Below are positions 26,085 through 36,773 of a stretch of 64,000 bases of DNA, one piece after another. The translations under genes and the position numbers were made by a program. The notes beneath the pieces are model-generated. The model was not told the DNA's origin. It ran no database searches and saw nothing but the letters and a program-made list of their open reading frames with translations. Source of the DNA: Acetatifactor sp. (GTDB taxonomy: Bacteria > Bacillota > Clostridia > Lachnospirales > Lachnospiraceae); assembly GCA_024695935.1 (NCBI GenBank), contig JAILHH010000034.1:29732-93731 (forward strand), written 5' to 3'. Position 1 is the first letter of the stretch. Each line of letters opens with the position of its first letter.

Positions 26085-26615
26085 TCATTCCATCTTTTCT
26101 CTGAGCCCGTCGATATAGGTTTTGTATCTGTTATTATGATTTACCATGGACAATTCTTTTCCGGAGTCAACATAGTCGATATATCCTTTGACATCAACCC
26201 ATTTATAATCCACGGTTTCTCCTTTTTGGAGGACGATACTGTCCTTTTTGCAGGAAGTCCTCACAAGATATGAATAAAACATTCCGTGATTTGCGCTGAA
26301 AGTGATATTGATCAGTTCAAAATCATCACTGACGATACCTGTTTCCTCACGCATTTCTCTCCTTAGAGCTTCCTCCGGAGTCTCATCGAGTATGGCCGAT
26401 CCGCCGCCCGACGCTTCCCAATATCCGGGATAAACATCCTTATCATCACTTCTTTTTGTCATAAGATATGTTCCGTCCTCATGGAGGATCAGAAAATCCA
26501 CCACAAGATGGTATAACCCTTCCGGAATATCTCTGTAATTTCCCTTTCCTCTCACGAAACTGAAATCTGTCTTTTTTCCTTCCGCATCATAAAGATGCCA
26601 TATCTCTGCACACAT
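26085..26615 (-). CDS. Nudix hydrolase
   Basis: A 176-residue Nudix protein with a full Nudix box G-x5-E-x7-R-E-x2-E-E-x-G (G-S-A-I-L-D-E then R-E-M-R-E-E-T-G-I), so it should bind Mg2+ and cleave a nucleoside-diphosphate-linked substrate. The N-terminal L-Y-D-A-E-G-K and V-V-D-F-L-I-L pattern resembles the subgroup near isopentenyl-diphosphate isomerase and YfcD. Substrate is unknown. ATG 26615 has GAGGTG upstream. It stands alone between recA and the hybrid kinase. Confidence 0.88.
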   Translation of the reverse strand: MCAEIWHLYDAEGKKTDFSFVRGKGNYRDIPEGLYHLVVDFLILHEDGTYLMTKRSDDKDVYPGYWEASGGGSAILDETPEEALRREMREETGIVSDDFELINITFSANHGMFYSYLVRTSCKKDSIVLQKGETVDYKWVDVKGYIDYVDSGKELSMVNHNNRYKTYIDGLREKME

Positions 26616-26735
26616 TCCCGCACCTCACCATAGATATATTTGTCAAATCGCATTTTTTCACAAACTTAACATTCTGCCATATTCTAACATAACAGCATCT
26701 AAAACGGAATCTCAAAAAAATCCCAAGCAAGAACA

Positions 26736-26757
26736 GAAGGCTGCATCTGCAGCCTTC
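26736..26757 (-). terminator. Hairpin, probable terminator of the hybrid kinase operon
   Basis: GAAGGCTGCA pairs with TGCAGCCTTC. A T7 run comes about 15 nt after the stem on the minus strand, farther than usual. It lies about 88 nt past the last kinase stop. Confidence 0.5.
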
Positions 26758-26844
26758 CATTCATACCCATTATCCCATCAATTCCTATAAAGTCTGTTTA
26801 AATATGGCTTTTGCAATTAGCTCATCATGCAAAAACTGCCTTCA

Positions 26845-29538
26845 TCAGAGTCTCATAAAGGAAACTCCCACGGCACCGTTACCCACCAGTGTTCCCGTTG
26901 CCACGGACGTGGGAACAGCCAAAACTGTCTTGTATTTTATGTATTTTCCGATTACCTTTTCCATCTCATTTATCTCGGAGACCGGGAAATTTACATAATT
27001 GATCACCAGGATACTGTCATCCATCTTGTGGGATGGCATTAATCTAAAGCCTCTCTCCACATATTTGACAATATTCTTTTTTGCGACCAGGGGCGGTCTG
27101 ACCACGGGATAAAACCTTCCGCCTATCATTCTGACCACAACTCCTGCCCTTAAGCCCATGGCAAATTTATAAAGTGCATGACTCATAAACGGAGCGGTCT
27201 CTAAAGGTTTTGCACTTGGAAGCATATAAACAGTGGCTATCCTGCTCTTTATCTCACCCACCGCCTCAATTATCTCATCCATTGATGCATTATCCCTTGC
27301 CATGGCCGCAGCCTTTATGACAAGTATGGCCTCTCCGCCTGATATCATACCCGAGTCCACAACAGTAACATGGTCAAAGCTCTGTGCTGCGATCTCTGCG
27401 TTCTCCAATGCTCCGCAGGTATTTCCGGAAGCGGAAATATGAATGACCGTCTCTGCTCTGCCAAGCGCAGTGGCAAAGAATGTCTGATAGTCGTCCACGC
27501 TGGGGCACTCCGATAAGGCTGCTCCGTCAGCCTTATCGATCTCCAAAAGAGCGGGTACATCGATTTCTTCCTTGTCCCTGTATCTTCCCGTTCCTGTTTT
27601 GATATACATATTTATGATCTCGATATCATTCTCATTTGCGATCTTTTCCGGGATATCGGCTATACAGTCCGTAGTGATGAGCACTTTTTTCTTGCGCTTT
27701 GTGCCCATGGTCATTATCTTGTAATCGACTCCCGCCACGGTGGATGCAGGCTTTACCTCTTTTTCCCTGTATTCCACGATATCATCCGGCAGGAATTTTA
27801 CTATCTCACTTTCAAGGGCTTCCCCCGTGACGGGCTTAACGATAAATCCGTCAAAATTGTAGTCTTCGCATAGTTTTTTTGCCTCCGTGGGCGTATTGGC
27901 TGTAAGGAGTAAAACTGCGGAGTTTTTGCAAAGACCGTTCTCCTGATTTCTGATTCTGCGCAGAGTCTCTATGCCATTCATATCCGTCATCATATAATCC
28001 ATCAGGATCACATGATAGAATTTCTTTTTTGTCCTTGCCAGGCACTCAAGTCCGCCGGTGGCAATGTCGACCTGAACCTTTGTCTCCTTTAACAGTTTGC
28101 TCTCAACCATGGAATTCATGCTGTTGTCATCCACAATGAGAATATTTGCCTCTGCGGCTTCAAAGGTCTTTCTGTACTCCTCCACAACCCTTTGCTTGTG
28201 TCTGAGAAAGTCCACGTTTCCAATGGGTTCGGGATTTACTATCCTCTGCTCCAGGGTAACGGAGAAAGTGGATCCTTTTGTATAAATACTGTCCACGGTC
28301 AGTTCTCCGCCCATCAGGCTTACCAGTTCCTTTGTGATGGCAAGTCCCAGTCCGCTTCCCTGAACCCTGCGGTTTTTCTGCATATCCATTCGCCTGAAGG
28401 CATCATAGAGATGTCCCAGATCCTCTTTTTTGATTCCTATACCGGTATCGGAAACCGCAAATGTCAGTTTATAATTTCCGTTACTTTGATCTTCTCCCTT
28501 TACAATAAAGGCAACGGAACCCGAGGGGGTAAACTTTACCGCATTCGTCAGGATATTTAACAATATCTGCCTGATCCTTCCCTCGTCTCCATACATAATG
28601 GAGGGCAAACCTCTGTCCACATCCACCAATAACATCAGTTTCTTTTCATTTGCCTCTATGTGAACCATATCGATGAGTTCGCTGATCATATCCTTTGTGT
28701 TATATTCCACAGGCACAATTTCCATCTGTCCAAGTTCCAGCTGAGTCTTGTCCAGAATGTAATCTACCAGATGGAGCAGCATCTTGCTGGCTGTCCTGAT
28801 ATTATCCGCGTAGGTAGCGATCTCTCCGCCGGGTTTTTCTCTGAGTATCAGTTCATTGAGACCCACGATGGAATTGATGGGAGTCCTGATCTCATGACTC
28901 ATATTTGCAAAAAACGCATTGGTAGCATTGTTCGCCTTCTCAAGCTCTTCCGTCTGATTCCTGCTCTTTATCCTCTCCTTTGTAAAAAGAGCACGCTGAT
29001 ACAAAAGGAGCAGTCCCACCACGATACCTACCATGATCACGCTGAATATGGAATCCACATACACCGAAAAATCATTCGTCAGGGGGTTGATGTATTCGGG
29101 ATAAAGATAGGCCACAAAATATATGGCTATATCAACTATTATGGCCAGGGTGACAAATATCTTTAACGTCAGTCCGTCGAACATCAAAAAACAGTATATG
29201 ATCCCCATCGTAAGCCACAGAGATGCTCCACCCTCTGTTCCACCGCTGTAAAAAAATACGCTTGGAAAAAACATAAAGATGAAAAACACACCCAGGATCT
29301 TAGCCGCAAGCTCTGTCTTGTGATAAGAAAATGTGGCAACGGAAGCTGCTAATAAGATCATGATGGTTGCCACTATGGAAGTATAAACCAGGGGAGAATC
29401 CGTTATCAGCAGATTTTCCACCGTAGACACTGCGCACATGGCAATTCCGGCCACCAGGATCTGTCTGAAAAGCCTCTCCTTGATCTCTAATTCATCACCG
29501 AAAACATATTTGAGAAGTGATCTTTTTATCCTGTCCAT
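26845..29538 (-). CDS. Membrane hybrid histidine kinase with receiver and C-terminal DegV domain
   Basis: An 897-residue protein from ATG 29538 (GGGAGGTGA upstream; a GTG six codons earlier is less likely). About five to six TM helices lie in residues 20-185, then HisKA with S-H-E-I-R-T-P near 211, an HATPase domain to about 430, a receiver at about 462-590 (I-L-I-V-D-D-N; acceptor in M-D-Y-M-M), and from about 619 a DegV-like fold (T-T-D-C-I-A-D-I-P, later S-A-S-G-N-T-C-G-A). DegV proteins bind fatty acids (FakB); the usual T-D-S-T-A-D is altered. It follows another hybrid kinase by one base. Inference: kinase output or input tied to acyl-chain sensing. Confidence 0.85.
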   Translation of the reverse strand: MDRIKRSLLKYVFGDELEIKERLFRQILVAGIAMCAVSTVENLLITDSPLVYTSIVATIMILLAASVATFSYHKTELAAKILGVFFIFMFFPSVFFYSGGTEGGASLWLTMGIIYCFLMFDGLTLKIFVTLAIIVDIAIYFVAYLYPEYINPLTNDFSVYVDSIFSVIMVGIVVGLLLLYQRALFTKERIKSRNQTEELEKANNATNAFFANMSHEIRTPINSIVGLNELILREKPGGEIATYADNIRTASKMLLHLVDYILDKTQLELGQMEIVPVEYNTKDMISELIDMVHIEANEKKLMLLVDVDRGLPSIMYGDEGRIRQILLNILTNAVKFTPSGSVAFIVKGEDQSNGNYKLTFAVSDTGIGIKKEDLGHLYDAFRRMDMQKNRRVQGSGLGLAITKELVSLMGGELTVDSIYTKGSTFSVTLEQRIVNPEPIGNVDFLRHKQRVVEEYRKTFEAAEANILIVDDNSMNSMVESKLLKETKVQVDIATGGLECLARTKKKFYHVILMDYMMTDMNGIETLRRIRNQENGLCKNSAVLLLTANTPTEAKKLCEDYNFDGFIVKPVTGEALESEIVKFLPDDIVEYREKEVKPASTVAGVDYKIMTMGTKRKKKVLITTDCIADIPEKIANENDIEIINMYIKTGTGRYRDKEEIDVPALLEIDKADGAALSECPSVDDYQTFFATALGRAETVIHISASGNTCGALENAEIAAQSFDHVTVVDSGMISGGEAILVIKAAAMARDNASMDEIIEAVGEIKSRIATVYMLPSAKPLETAPFMSHALYKFAMGLRAGVVVRMIGGRFYPVVRPPLVAKKNIVKYVERGFRLMPSHKMDDSILVINYVNFPVSEINEMEKVIGKYIKYKTVLAVPTSVATGTLVGNGAVGVSFMRL

Positions 29539-29539
29539 A

Positions 29540-32347
29540 TCACTCACCTCCCGCACCCAGAATATTTCTCAAGGCGTCAGCCGCGGACATATAATCTGAC
29601 ATTTCCACCTTGTGAACGATCCTGTCTATGATCTTTGTCAAAGGTTTACCGTTAAAACTGCAATTGCTGAGATCCGTGAGGATCGAAAGCATGAGATTTC
29701 TGTCAAGCACATATGCACCTGTCTCAAATTCATCTGCTTTCTGCGAAAGTTCCGTAACCGTTATCTCCCTCAGGTTTGCATTCTGAACACATTCCACCGA
29801 AGCCTCCCCCGAGGAGTTAAGTCCATTTTCTATCATGTCGATGACTCTTTTATATTCCGCCATCATTGCTCCATGGTTTTCGCGGATATAGGCAGGGTCG
29901 TCGTGCTTTCCTGCCATCTCCAGATCCTTTGCCATTCCCGACAGATTGACCGCACCTATACTCATCATGGTGCTCTTGATCGCATGAACCTGAATGGTAT
30001 AATCCTTCCAGTTTTCATCTGCAAAAAGTGAATTCACATAGTCTTCCTGCTTTTGTGCGTCACTTACCTGCATCTTTAGTATCTCTATATACTGTTCCTT
30101 GCCGCCGCAGTACATGATTCCCTTTTTAACATCAAGGTCACCGATTTCAAACTCACCGGATCCGTTTTCTCTAAGTGTCTCCTTTGCCGGCTCTTCCTTA
30201 GCCACAGATGCTTTTTCATACTCAACAGCCTTTGAGAAAGGTTCCTTTGGTATCTCGATGGGTACCTCCTTCTTTGAAGTTTTTTCTTCCTCATCGAAAT
30301 ACATCTTTGTGTCGGGAAGCACTCTCTTTAAAGCCCTCTCAAGGACGTTTGGCTCCACGGGTTTTTCAACGAAATCATTAAACCCTTCCCTCAAAAACAT
30401 TTCTCTGGTTCCTGCAATGGCATTCGCCGTCAGAGCAACGATCTTTAGATTCTTGAAATATTCTCCGCCCTTTTCCCTGATATGATGAAGGGTTTCCACC
30501 CCATCCATCTCCGGCATCATGTGATCCATAAATACCAGATCAAAATCCCTTGATCCCACGGCTTTTATGGCCTCTGCGCCACTGGTCACACTGGATAATC
30601 GCATTTTATAGGGTGCCAAAAGTCCCTCGATGACTCTGATGTTCATCAGATTGTCATCCACTATAAGCGCCTTCACATCCGGGGCCGTAAATCTTCCTGT
30701 TTTTCCTCTTTGCTTGTCTCTGCCGCCTCCGCTTGTGTTTAACAGATTCGCAATGGATAAAATATAAAAAGGTGTATAAACCTTGTAAATCGAAGGATTT
30801 GTCACTTTGCTGTCATTTTTGGGATCGATGAGCACTGCAAAGACAATATTGGGATCCAGATTGTCAAAGTATTCTTTGTTTTCCATATACTCATTGAATC
30901 CTGTGAGGATATGGCTGAACTGCTCCCTCTCATTACGCCTCTTAAGTTCCTGAATGTTCATGCAATTATGAGATTTTACGGGCAGGCTCTGGCGCATCTT
31001 GTTCATGACTGCCATATAATCGTCCCTGGCCTCTGCTCTGTCCTCCAAAACGAAGCTGAAATACAGAGCCACATTTACCTTTTCCGGCTTTACTATGGAT
31101 ATGATAGGAGTTTCATCTAAAACCTTCTGAGGGATAACAGCCTTGAAAACACTGCCCTTTCCAAGTTCACTCTTTACGGAAATGGTGCCGTTCATTCTCA
31201 TGATTATAGCCTTCGATATGGCAAGTCCCAGGCCCATACCGCCATTTCTTCTTTTTCTTGTGGCATCTGCCTGATTAAAACTGTTAAAGAGTCCTTCCAC
31301 CTCTTCCTCGCTCATACCTATTCCGCTGTCCTTTACGGAAATGATGAGATTTATGCCGTAATCCTCATTTCTAAAGGAAACATCGAGAAATATGGAGCCG
31401 GACTCGGTAAATTTCACCGCATTGTCCATGAGATTGAGAACCACGCGGCGGATCTTTTTTTCGTCTCCGTACAGACTTGAGGGGATGTTAGGATCCACAT
31501 TTACAATGAATTCAATCCTCTTGTCCTCTTTTTTTGCCGTAACCATGCCGATGATATCATTCACTGTGGAAGTGATATTGTAAGCCTCCTCCTGAAGCTC
31601 CACATTTCCGCTCTGAAGTTCCGAAAAATCCAGGATATCGCTGACGATGGAGATCAGATTCCTGCCTGCGGTTCTGATATCCCAAAGCTTTTCCTTCACC
31701 GATTCGGGATTTGAGTCTCTGAGAGCCAGATCGCTCATTCCGCAGATAGTATTTACGGGAGTCCTGATCTCATGACTTACGTTTGCCAGAAAATCATCCT
31801 TTGTCTTTTCGGCAGCCTCGACCTCCGCCAGGACCTCATCGTTTTTGCGATCCTTGCTAAGGCTCTTTCTTACCCAGACATAGACAACCACTTCTATAAA
31901 GAGGACATTGATCATCTGAAAAATGTCCACGAGCCGTCCCATGGAATCAAGCTCTGACCATCTGCCGCTGTAGATATAATAATTAAAAAACAGTACAAAG
32001 GTGGCTATACACATCGGTATAAACAAACCTGATACTCTGTACAGACCGATCAATACCACCAGGGCTATGAAATTCGGCAATATCTGCAGCACATCTTCGC
32101 AAAAAAAGGAATAAAGTATAAAAGCTCCCAGGGTGATAACAGCTTCCATATAGGCTCTGACTGTCCTTGTGGAATAGCTTGTCAGGACCGCAGCCCACAG
32201 CAGCACAAAAAGTCCCACCATTGTAGCCGGAATCCATGGATTCAGATCCTGATATATACTTATCACCGTTATGGATAACAGATGAATACTGCAGACAGAC
32301 CATATGGCCCATTCAGGTATCTCTTTTGATTTTTTTCTGTTGTTCAT
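29540..32347 (-). CDS. Membrane hybrid histidine kinase with receiver and Hpt domains
   Basis: A 935-residue phosphorelay kinase. Six hydrophobic helices occupy about residues 13-160, then HisKA (S-H-E-I-R-T-P-V-N near 188), HATPase (to about 410), a region of about 130 residues resembling a degenerate receiver, a true receiver from about 554 (A-L-I-V-D-D-N; acceptor in F-M-D-H-M-M-P) and an Hpt domain with H-A-I-K-S near 787. A further C-terminal helical part of about 80 residues is unassigned. ATG at 32347. It is the upstream partner of the DegV-fused kinase, and the Hpt could pass phosphate to other receivers. No separate response regulator adjoins it. Confidence 0.88.
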   Translation of the reverse strand: MNNRKKSKEIPEWAIWSVCSIHLLSITVISIYQDLNPWIPATMVGLFVLLWAAVLTSYSTRTVRAYMEAVITLGAFILYSFFCEDVLQILPNFIALVVLIGLYRVSGLFIPMCIATFVLFFNYYIYSGRWSELDSMGRLVDIFQMINVLFIEVVVYVWVRKSLSKDRKNDEVLAEVEAAEKTKDDFLANVSHEIRTPVNTICGMSDLALRDSNPESVKEKLWDIRTAGRNLISIVSDILDFSELQSGNVELQEEAYNITSTVNDIIGMVTAKKEDKRIEFIVNVDPNIPSSLYGDEKKIRRVVLNLMDNAVKFTESGSIFLDVSFRNEDYGINLIISVKDSGIGMSEEEVEGLFNSFNQADATRKRRNGGMGLGLAISKAIIMRMNGTISVKSELGKGSVFKAVIPQKVLDETPIISIVKPEKVNVALYFSFVLEDRAEARDDYMAVMNKMRQSLPVKSHNCMNIQELKRRNEREQFSHILTGFNEYMENKEYFDNLDPNIVFAVLIDPKNDSKVTNPSIYKVYTPFYILSIANLLNTSGGGRDKQRGKTGRFTAPDVKALIVDDNLMNIRVIEGLLAPYKMRLSSVTSGAEAIKAVGSRDFDLVFMDHMMPEMDGVETLHHIREKGGEYFKNLKIVALTANAIAGTREMFLREGFNDFVEKPVEPNVLERALKRVLPDTKMYFDEEEKTSKKEVPIEIPKEPFSKAVEYEKASVAKEEPAKETLRENGSGEFEIGDLDVKKGIMYCGGKEQYIEILKMQVSDAQKQEDYVNSLFADENWKDYTIQVHAIKSTMMSIGAVNLSGMAKDLEMAGKHDDPAYIRENHGAMMAEYKRVIDMIENGLNSSGEASVECVQNANLREITVTELSQKADEFETGAYVLDRNLMLSILTDLSNCSFNGKPLTKIIDRIVHKVEMSDYMSAADALRNILGAGGE

Positions 32348-32377
32348 AATGCTTCTCCATATACAGAGTCGGTAAAA

Positions 32378-32407
32378 ACATGCCGGAGCTTTGACACTCC
32401 GGCATGT
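32378..32407 (-). terminator. Intrinsic terminator of the chemotaxis operon
   Basis: ACATGCCGGAG pairs perfectly with CTCCGGCATGT around an 8-nt loop. On the minus strand TTTTT follows. It lies 12 nt after the receptor stop and just before the hybrid kinase pair. Confidence 0.88.
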
Positions 32408-32418
32408 AAAGATCCGGC

Positions 32419-33762
32419 TTAATATTTTCCAAAGCCGTCACCCAATGAAATTATTCGCTCATTTTCAATACTTGGCGTATAAACTTCATTTACGTAATCG
32501 TCCCTGCCCCCAAGTTTATAGATCGAAAGGAGTTCCTTCATCTTTTTAGCCTGATTTGAAAGTTCAACGGAAGCCGCCGCGCATTCTTCGCTGGTGGCCG
32601 AATTGGTACTGACAACCTCGGATACCTGCTCTATGGCTGAATTTACCTGCTCTATGGCAGTTGCCTGATAATTGGATGCCTCGGCAATTCCTATCACTTT
32701 CTGTCCGCAGTCGTCCACCATTCTGGATGATTCCATCATCTCTGTGGAAAGCTGCTTAGAGATCTCACTTCCGGCATTTACTTTTCTGATGGAATCCTCA
32801 ATAAGTTCAGCCGTCTCACTGGCTGCCTCCGCAGACTTTGCCGCCAGGTTTCTGACTTCCTCTGCCACTACCGCGAAGCCCTTTCCTGCTTCTCCGGCTC
32901 TCGCTGCTTCAACGGCAGCATTGAGAGCCAGGATATTTGTCTGGAAAGCAATGTCATCGATAACCTTTATTATCTTTGAAATGCTCTCTGAAGACTTGTT
33001 TATCTCGTTCATGGCTTCGGTCATCTCGATCATCTGATCCTTGCCCCTGTTCATGGAGGAGATGACATCCTTCATATAATCGGCTGTGGTGGTAGCTTCT
33101 GCTGCATTCTGTTTTGTTTTGTCAGCGATATCACTCATGGAAACAGTGATCTCTTCAATAGCACTGGCCTGCTCCGTGGAGCCCTGTGCCAATGCCTCGG
33201 AGGCGCTTGCTACCTCAGAGGAAGAAGTGAGCACCTGACCTGCTGACTCCGAGATGTTTAACAGCGCATGGCGGTTCTGGCCCACCATCTTTTCGATGGC
33301 TCGTCCCAGCACGTCTCCTTCAGATGCGGGATTGACCTCCACCGTCAGGTTTCCGTCTGCAACCTGCTCCATGACAGCAGCCTGATTCCTGCTATTTGTG
33401 ATAACACCGTTTATGCTGTCTACCAGTATTCCGAATTCATCATTATAAGGATTGTTTATCTCATCTATGAGTTTTCCTGTGGCAATGGTCTCTGCCGCTT
33501 CAGTCACCTCTTTAAATCTCGTCTTAAAGAGCTTTTTGATAAATACCATCGCCGTAGTGATCACCACAGTGATAAAGACAAATACTAAAGCACAGTTTGT
33601 CTGATACTTTCTCATATAAGACGCAACATCTTCAACTTCGCCGTTTGCAAGTTTTTTTGCCACCAGATAACCCATTGCCAGAATAGCGATCACGGTAACG
33701 GAAAGAACGATGAATGAAGCAAGGATCCTTGCATACAAAGAAATATTCAACTTTTTTGACAT
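32419..33762 (-). CDS. Methyl-accepting chemotaxis protein with minimal extracellular loop
   Basis: A 447-residue receptor. TM1 is at about 11-34 and TM2 at 54-74, leaving only about 20 residues outside, so ligand sensing through a large periplasmic domain is impossible. HAMP-like segments follow (about 75-180), then a signalling domain with the tip [18 protein letters not shown] near 270-290. ATG 33762 has AAAGGAG. It is the last gene of the che operon, 17 nt after cheW, and could sense membrane, energy or cytoplasmic state. Confidence 0.93.
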   Translation of the reverse strand: MSKKLNISLYARILASFIVLSVTVIAILAMGYLVAKKLANGEVEDVASYMRKYQTNCALVFVFITVVITTAMVFIKKLFKTRFKEVTEAAETIATGKLIDEINNPYNDEFGILVDSINGVITNSRNQAAVMEQVADGNLTVEVNPASEGDVLGRAIEKMVGQNRHALLNISESAGQVLTSSSEVASASEALAQGSTEQASAIEEITVSMSDIADKTKQNAAEATTTADYMKDVISSMNRGKDQMIEMTEAMNEINKSSESISKIIKVIDDIAFQTNILALNAAVEAARAGEAGKGFAVVAEEVRNLAAKSAEAASETAELIEDSIRKVNAGSEISKQLSTEMMESSRMVDDCGQKVIGIAEASNYQATAIEQVNSAIEQVSEVVSTNSATSEECAAASVELSNQAKKMKELLSIYKLGGRDDYVNEVYTPSIENERIISLGDGFGKY

Positions 33763-33779
33763 ATCTTTATCTCCTTTAC

Positions 33780-34562
33780 CTAGTTTTTCTTCTTCTGTTT
33801 ATTCTTGTCGTCCCCCCGGGTGTTATTTTTTTCATCGGAAGACTTCGGTTCGGGAGTTGCTTCTTTTCCTTCCTCGCCGTTATTTTTTATCGCATCGGGG
33901 TTTATAAAAAGTTCGGATGCGGAAGATACAGGCTTATCCTGTTTTTCATCCTTTTTTTCCGATGCATCCTTTGGCTCATCCGATTTATTGGTCTCATGCT
34001 TTGGCGGCTCTTCAGGCTTTTTTTCCACTTTCACGGGTTCGGGAGCCTTTACTTCCGGAGCCTTTTCCTCTGCATCTTCCTCTTCTTCCTTTTCCCTCTC
34101 AAGGGCTAAGATCTCGTCATCTTTAAGGAGTGTGTCAGGATTTAAAATGAGTTTTACATCATCTCCAACCTTTCCAACAGCCTCCACATAACGGTTCTGC
34201 GGCGTCTCAAGTTTAGGAAGTGAAGGAGACGGAATGATATCATCCTCAGATATCTCCACCACCTCAGCAATCTTTTCCACAATGAGTCCCACAACAGTCT
34301 GCTTGACCTTTACTACTATGATGCAGGTCCTGTCCGTGTATTCGAACGGTTCCTGCTTGAATCTGATCCTGACATCGATCACGGGAATGATCTTTCCACG
34401 CAGATTGATGAGTCCCTTTATGTAATCCTCGCTCTCCGGTACCTTGGTGATTTCCTGATATACGATGATTTCATTGACGTACTGAATATCCACTGCAAAA
34501 TATTCATCACCGGATTTGAAGGTCACATATTTTGTTCTCTTCTTGATTTCCTGTTCGTTCAT
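33780..34562 (-). CDS. cheW: CheW-like coupling protein with long charged C-terminal tail
   Basis: Residues 1-150 are a standard CheW fold ([14 protein letters not shown], then [10 protein letters not shown] and V-V-K-V-K-Q) that links receptors to CheA. Residues about 155-260 form a low-complexity tail rich in Glu, Lys and Pro, likely disordered, ending in K-K-K-N. Typical CheW is 150-170 residues, so the tail is an unusual addition. ATG 34562; CheA is 29 nt upstream. Function of the tail is unknown. Confidence 0.92.
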   Translation of the reverse strand: MNEQEIKKRTKYVTFKSGDEYFAVDIQYVNEIIVYQEITKVPESEDYIKGLINLRGKIIPVIDVRIRFKQEPFEYTDRTCIIVVKVKQTVVGLIVEKIAEVVEISEDDIIPSPSLPKLETPQNRYVEAVGKVGDDVKLILNPDTLLKDDEILALEREKEEEEDAEEKAPEVKAPEPVKVEKKPEEPPKHETNKSDEPKDASEKKDEKQDKPVSSASELFINPDAIKNNGEEGKEATPEPKSSDEKNNTRGDDKNKQKKKN

Positions 34563-34591
34563 GATAGGTTTCCTTTCGTCGTTTTATCCTG

Positions 34592-36760
34592 CTAATCAAC
34601 CAAACCTGCTGCATCAAGTATCAAAGCAATACTTCCGTCTCCAAGCTGTGTACAGCCTGACAAACCCTTGACCTTCTTAATGTAATCCGGAATGGGTTTA
34701 ACCACTATTTCCTGTTTGCCGATAAGCCTGTCCACAAAGAGGCAGATCTTTTTGTTGTCGACCTCTATGACCACCAGCATACCGTCGTTTTCAAGTTTTT
34801 TGCCTTCATCCAGGTGATACCACTCGCCCAGTCTGAGCACCGGATATCCTTCACCTCTGATCATGACAAATTCCTCTCCTCCGGGCTTTTCCACCCAGTT
34901 GCACTCTCTGTAATTGATAAACTCTTTTACCGAACCTGTCTCGATAACAAAGGAAGTATCTCCCACTTCCATCACTATTCCGTCTATGATCGCAAGCGTG
35001 AGAGGGATCTTCATTATCATGCTGCTGCCCTTGCCCGGACGGCTCTCGATATCCAAAGATCCGCCTATGGACTGAAGGTTTGAAACCACCACATCCATAC
35101 CCACTCCACGTCCGGAATATTCCGTAACCTGTTCATTGGTAGAAAAACCGGGCAGAGTTATAAATTGATAAACTTCCTTGTCGGAATAGGAATCATCACT
35201 CCTCGTATAATCCAAAAGTCCCTGGGTCCTGGCTTTTTTGATGATCTTTGCCCTGTCAAGTCCCGCGCCGTTGTCCTCAACCGTGATCCAGACTTTACCC
35301 GACTCTGTCTTTGCGGAAAGTGTGACTTTACCTTTTTCCGTCTTACCCTTTGCGATCCTCTCTTCAGGCATCTCAACGCCGTGATCCACGGAATTTCTGA
35401 CCAGGTGCATCAAAGGATCAGAGATATGTTCTATGATGTTTTTGTCCACCTCGGTGGAATCGCCGGTCATTTCGAATTCGATCTCTTTGCCAAGTTTTCT
35501 GGACACATCGAATACGATCCTGTTCATCTTTTGGAAGGTTGCCGTAAGGGGCACCATTCTCATGCTCATGATGACATTTTGCAGATCAGTGGAGATCTTT
35601 GTCATCTGACCTGCTGCCTTGTTAAAATTATCAAGTTTAAGCCCCGGCACCTTCAGATCCGGATTTTGCAATACCACCGACTGTGATATGACAAGTTCTC
35701 CGATAAGATCCATTAGCTGGTCCATCTTTTTGATGTCCACACTTAAAAATGCGGTTTTTTCAGTCTTTTTGGGGCTGTCCTTTGCAAGTTTTTTCTGCTT
35801 GCCGGGAGTCTTTTGCTCAATGACAAAATCACCGGGTGCAATGGTCTTTTCCTTGGCCTTTGCAGCCAGTGCTCTCTCCTGATCATTGAGTTTTGCCACC
35901 GCCTCTATCTCTTCCACTGAGGAGTCGAGGTCTATCATGATCTCGCTTCCGAAGGCATCAAAGCCTCTCTGGAATTCCTTTGCGGTGCAGGCAACTATAT
36001 CTACTCTTTCGATATCATATCCGGGACGGATGATATCTTTTATCTTTTCCTCGTCGCTCTGAGTCTGCAAAAGGATCTTGAAGCCGTTCTCCATGATCTC
36101 TTTTTCCGCATTCTCATCGGCAACCACATCCTCGGGATAATAGAGAATATCCTCTGCCAGATCCTTTAAGGAATATACGATCTTGTAGGCATGGACATTT
36201 ACCAGCTCGATACCCGGGCTGAATGTGACATATATCTTATAGAATTTGCTGGCTGCCGTAGCCATGGGGGCAATATAAAAACGCTGTTTAGGCGGATTAT
36301 CTTCTTTTTTCGGTTCTTCCGCTTTACCGGAAGTTTTCTGTGCGCCACTCTCCCCCTTGATCTTTTTCAGAAAGACGTCCAGATCTGCTACTATTTCACT
36401 TGCATCGCCGTCAGCGGCTTCACCGTTTGACAGCTTATCCATTTCTTCGGTAATAAAATCCGAAACCGTAAGTACGTGTTCCACCAGTTCCAGATGAGGT
36501 ACATTTTCGGGATGAGATTCTCTGATAAAATAGAATACATCCTCCAGTTTGTGAGATACCGAGGTTATCTCATCATACATCATGACTCCCGAAGAGCCCT
36601 TGATGGTATGCATGGTCCTGAATATCTCGTTTATGGCATCTTCATCGAAGCCGTCGGCATCCTTTTGTTCAAGTACCGTGTCCTGAAGTTTTTCCAGGAG
36701 CTGTCCGTTTTCGAACAGGTACATGTCCAGCATGCCGTCTGTATTGAACTCATCAGCCAT
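34592..36760 (-). CDS. cheA: Chemotaxis histidine kinase CheA
   Basis: A 722-residue kinase. The Hpt (P1) domain has phosphorylated His51 in T-M-H-T-I-K-G-S-S-G. A P2-like region covers about 160-270, a dimerisation domain (P3) about 330-400, and an HATPase domain with H-L-V-R-N-S-V-D-H-G-V-E, D-N-G-A-G-L and G-R-G-V-G-M-D-V-V. The CheW-like P5 domain ends the protein. ATG 36760. It phosphorylates CheY and CheB encoded in the same operon. Confidence 0.97.
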   Translation of the reverse strand: MADEFNTDGMLDMYLFENGQLLEKLQDTVLEQKDADGFDEDAINEIFRTMHTIKGSSGVMMYDEITSVSHKLEDVFYFIRESHPENVPHLELVEHVLTVSDFITEEMDKLSNGEAADGDASEIVADLDVFLKKIKGESGAQKTSGKAEEPKKEDNPPKQRFYIAPMATAASKFYKIYVTFSPGIELVNVHAYKIVYSLKDLAEDILYYPEDVVADENAEKEIMENGFKILLQTQSDEEKIKDIIRPGYDIERVDIVACTAKEFQRGFDAFGSEIMIDLDSSVEEIEAVAKLNDQERALAAKAKEKTIAPGDFVIEQKTPGKQKKLAKDSPKKTEKTAFLSVDIKKMDQLMDLIGELVISQSVVLQNPDLKVPGLKLDNFNKAAGQMTKISTDLQNVIMSMRMVPLTATFQKMNRIVFDVSRKLGKEIEFEMTGDSTEVDKNIIEHISDPLMHLVRNSVDHGVEMPEERIAKGKTEKGKVTLSAKTESGKVWITVEDNGAGLDRAKIIKKARTQGLLDYTRSDDSYSDKEVYQFITLPGFSTNEQVTEYSGRGVGMDVVVSNLQSIGGSLDIESRPGKGSSMIMKIPLTLAIIDGIVMEVGDTSFVIETGSVKEFINYRECNWVEKPGGEEFVMIRGEGYPVLRLGEWYHLDEGKKLENDGMLVVIEVDNKKICLFVDRLIGKQEIVVKPIPDYIKKVKGLSGCTQLGDGSIALILDAAGLVD

Positions 36761-36773
36761 GTGACACTCCTTT

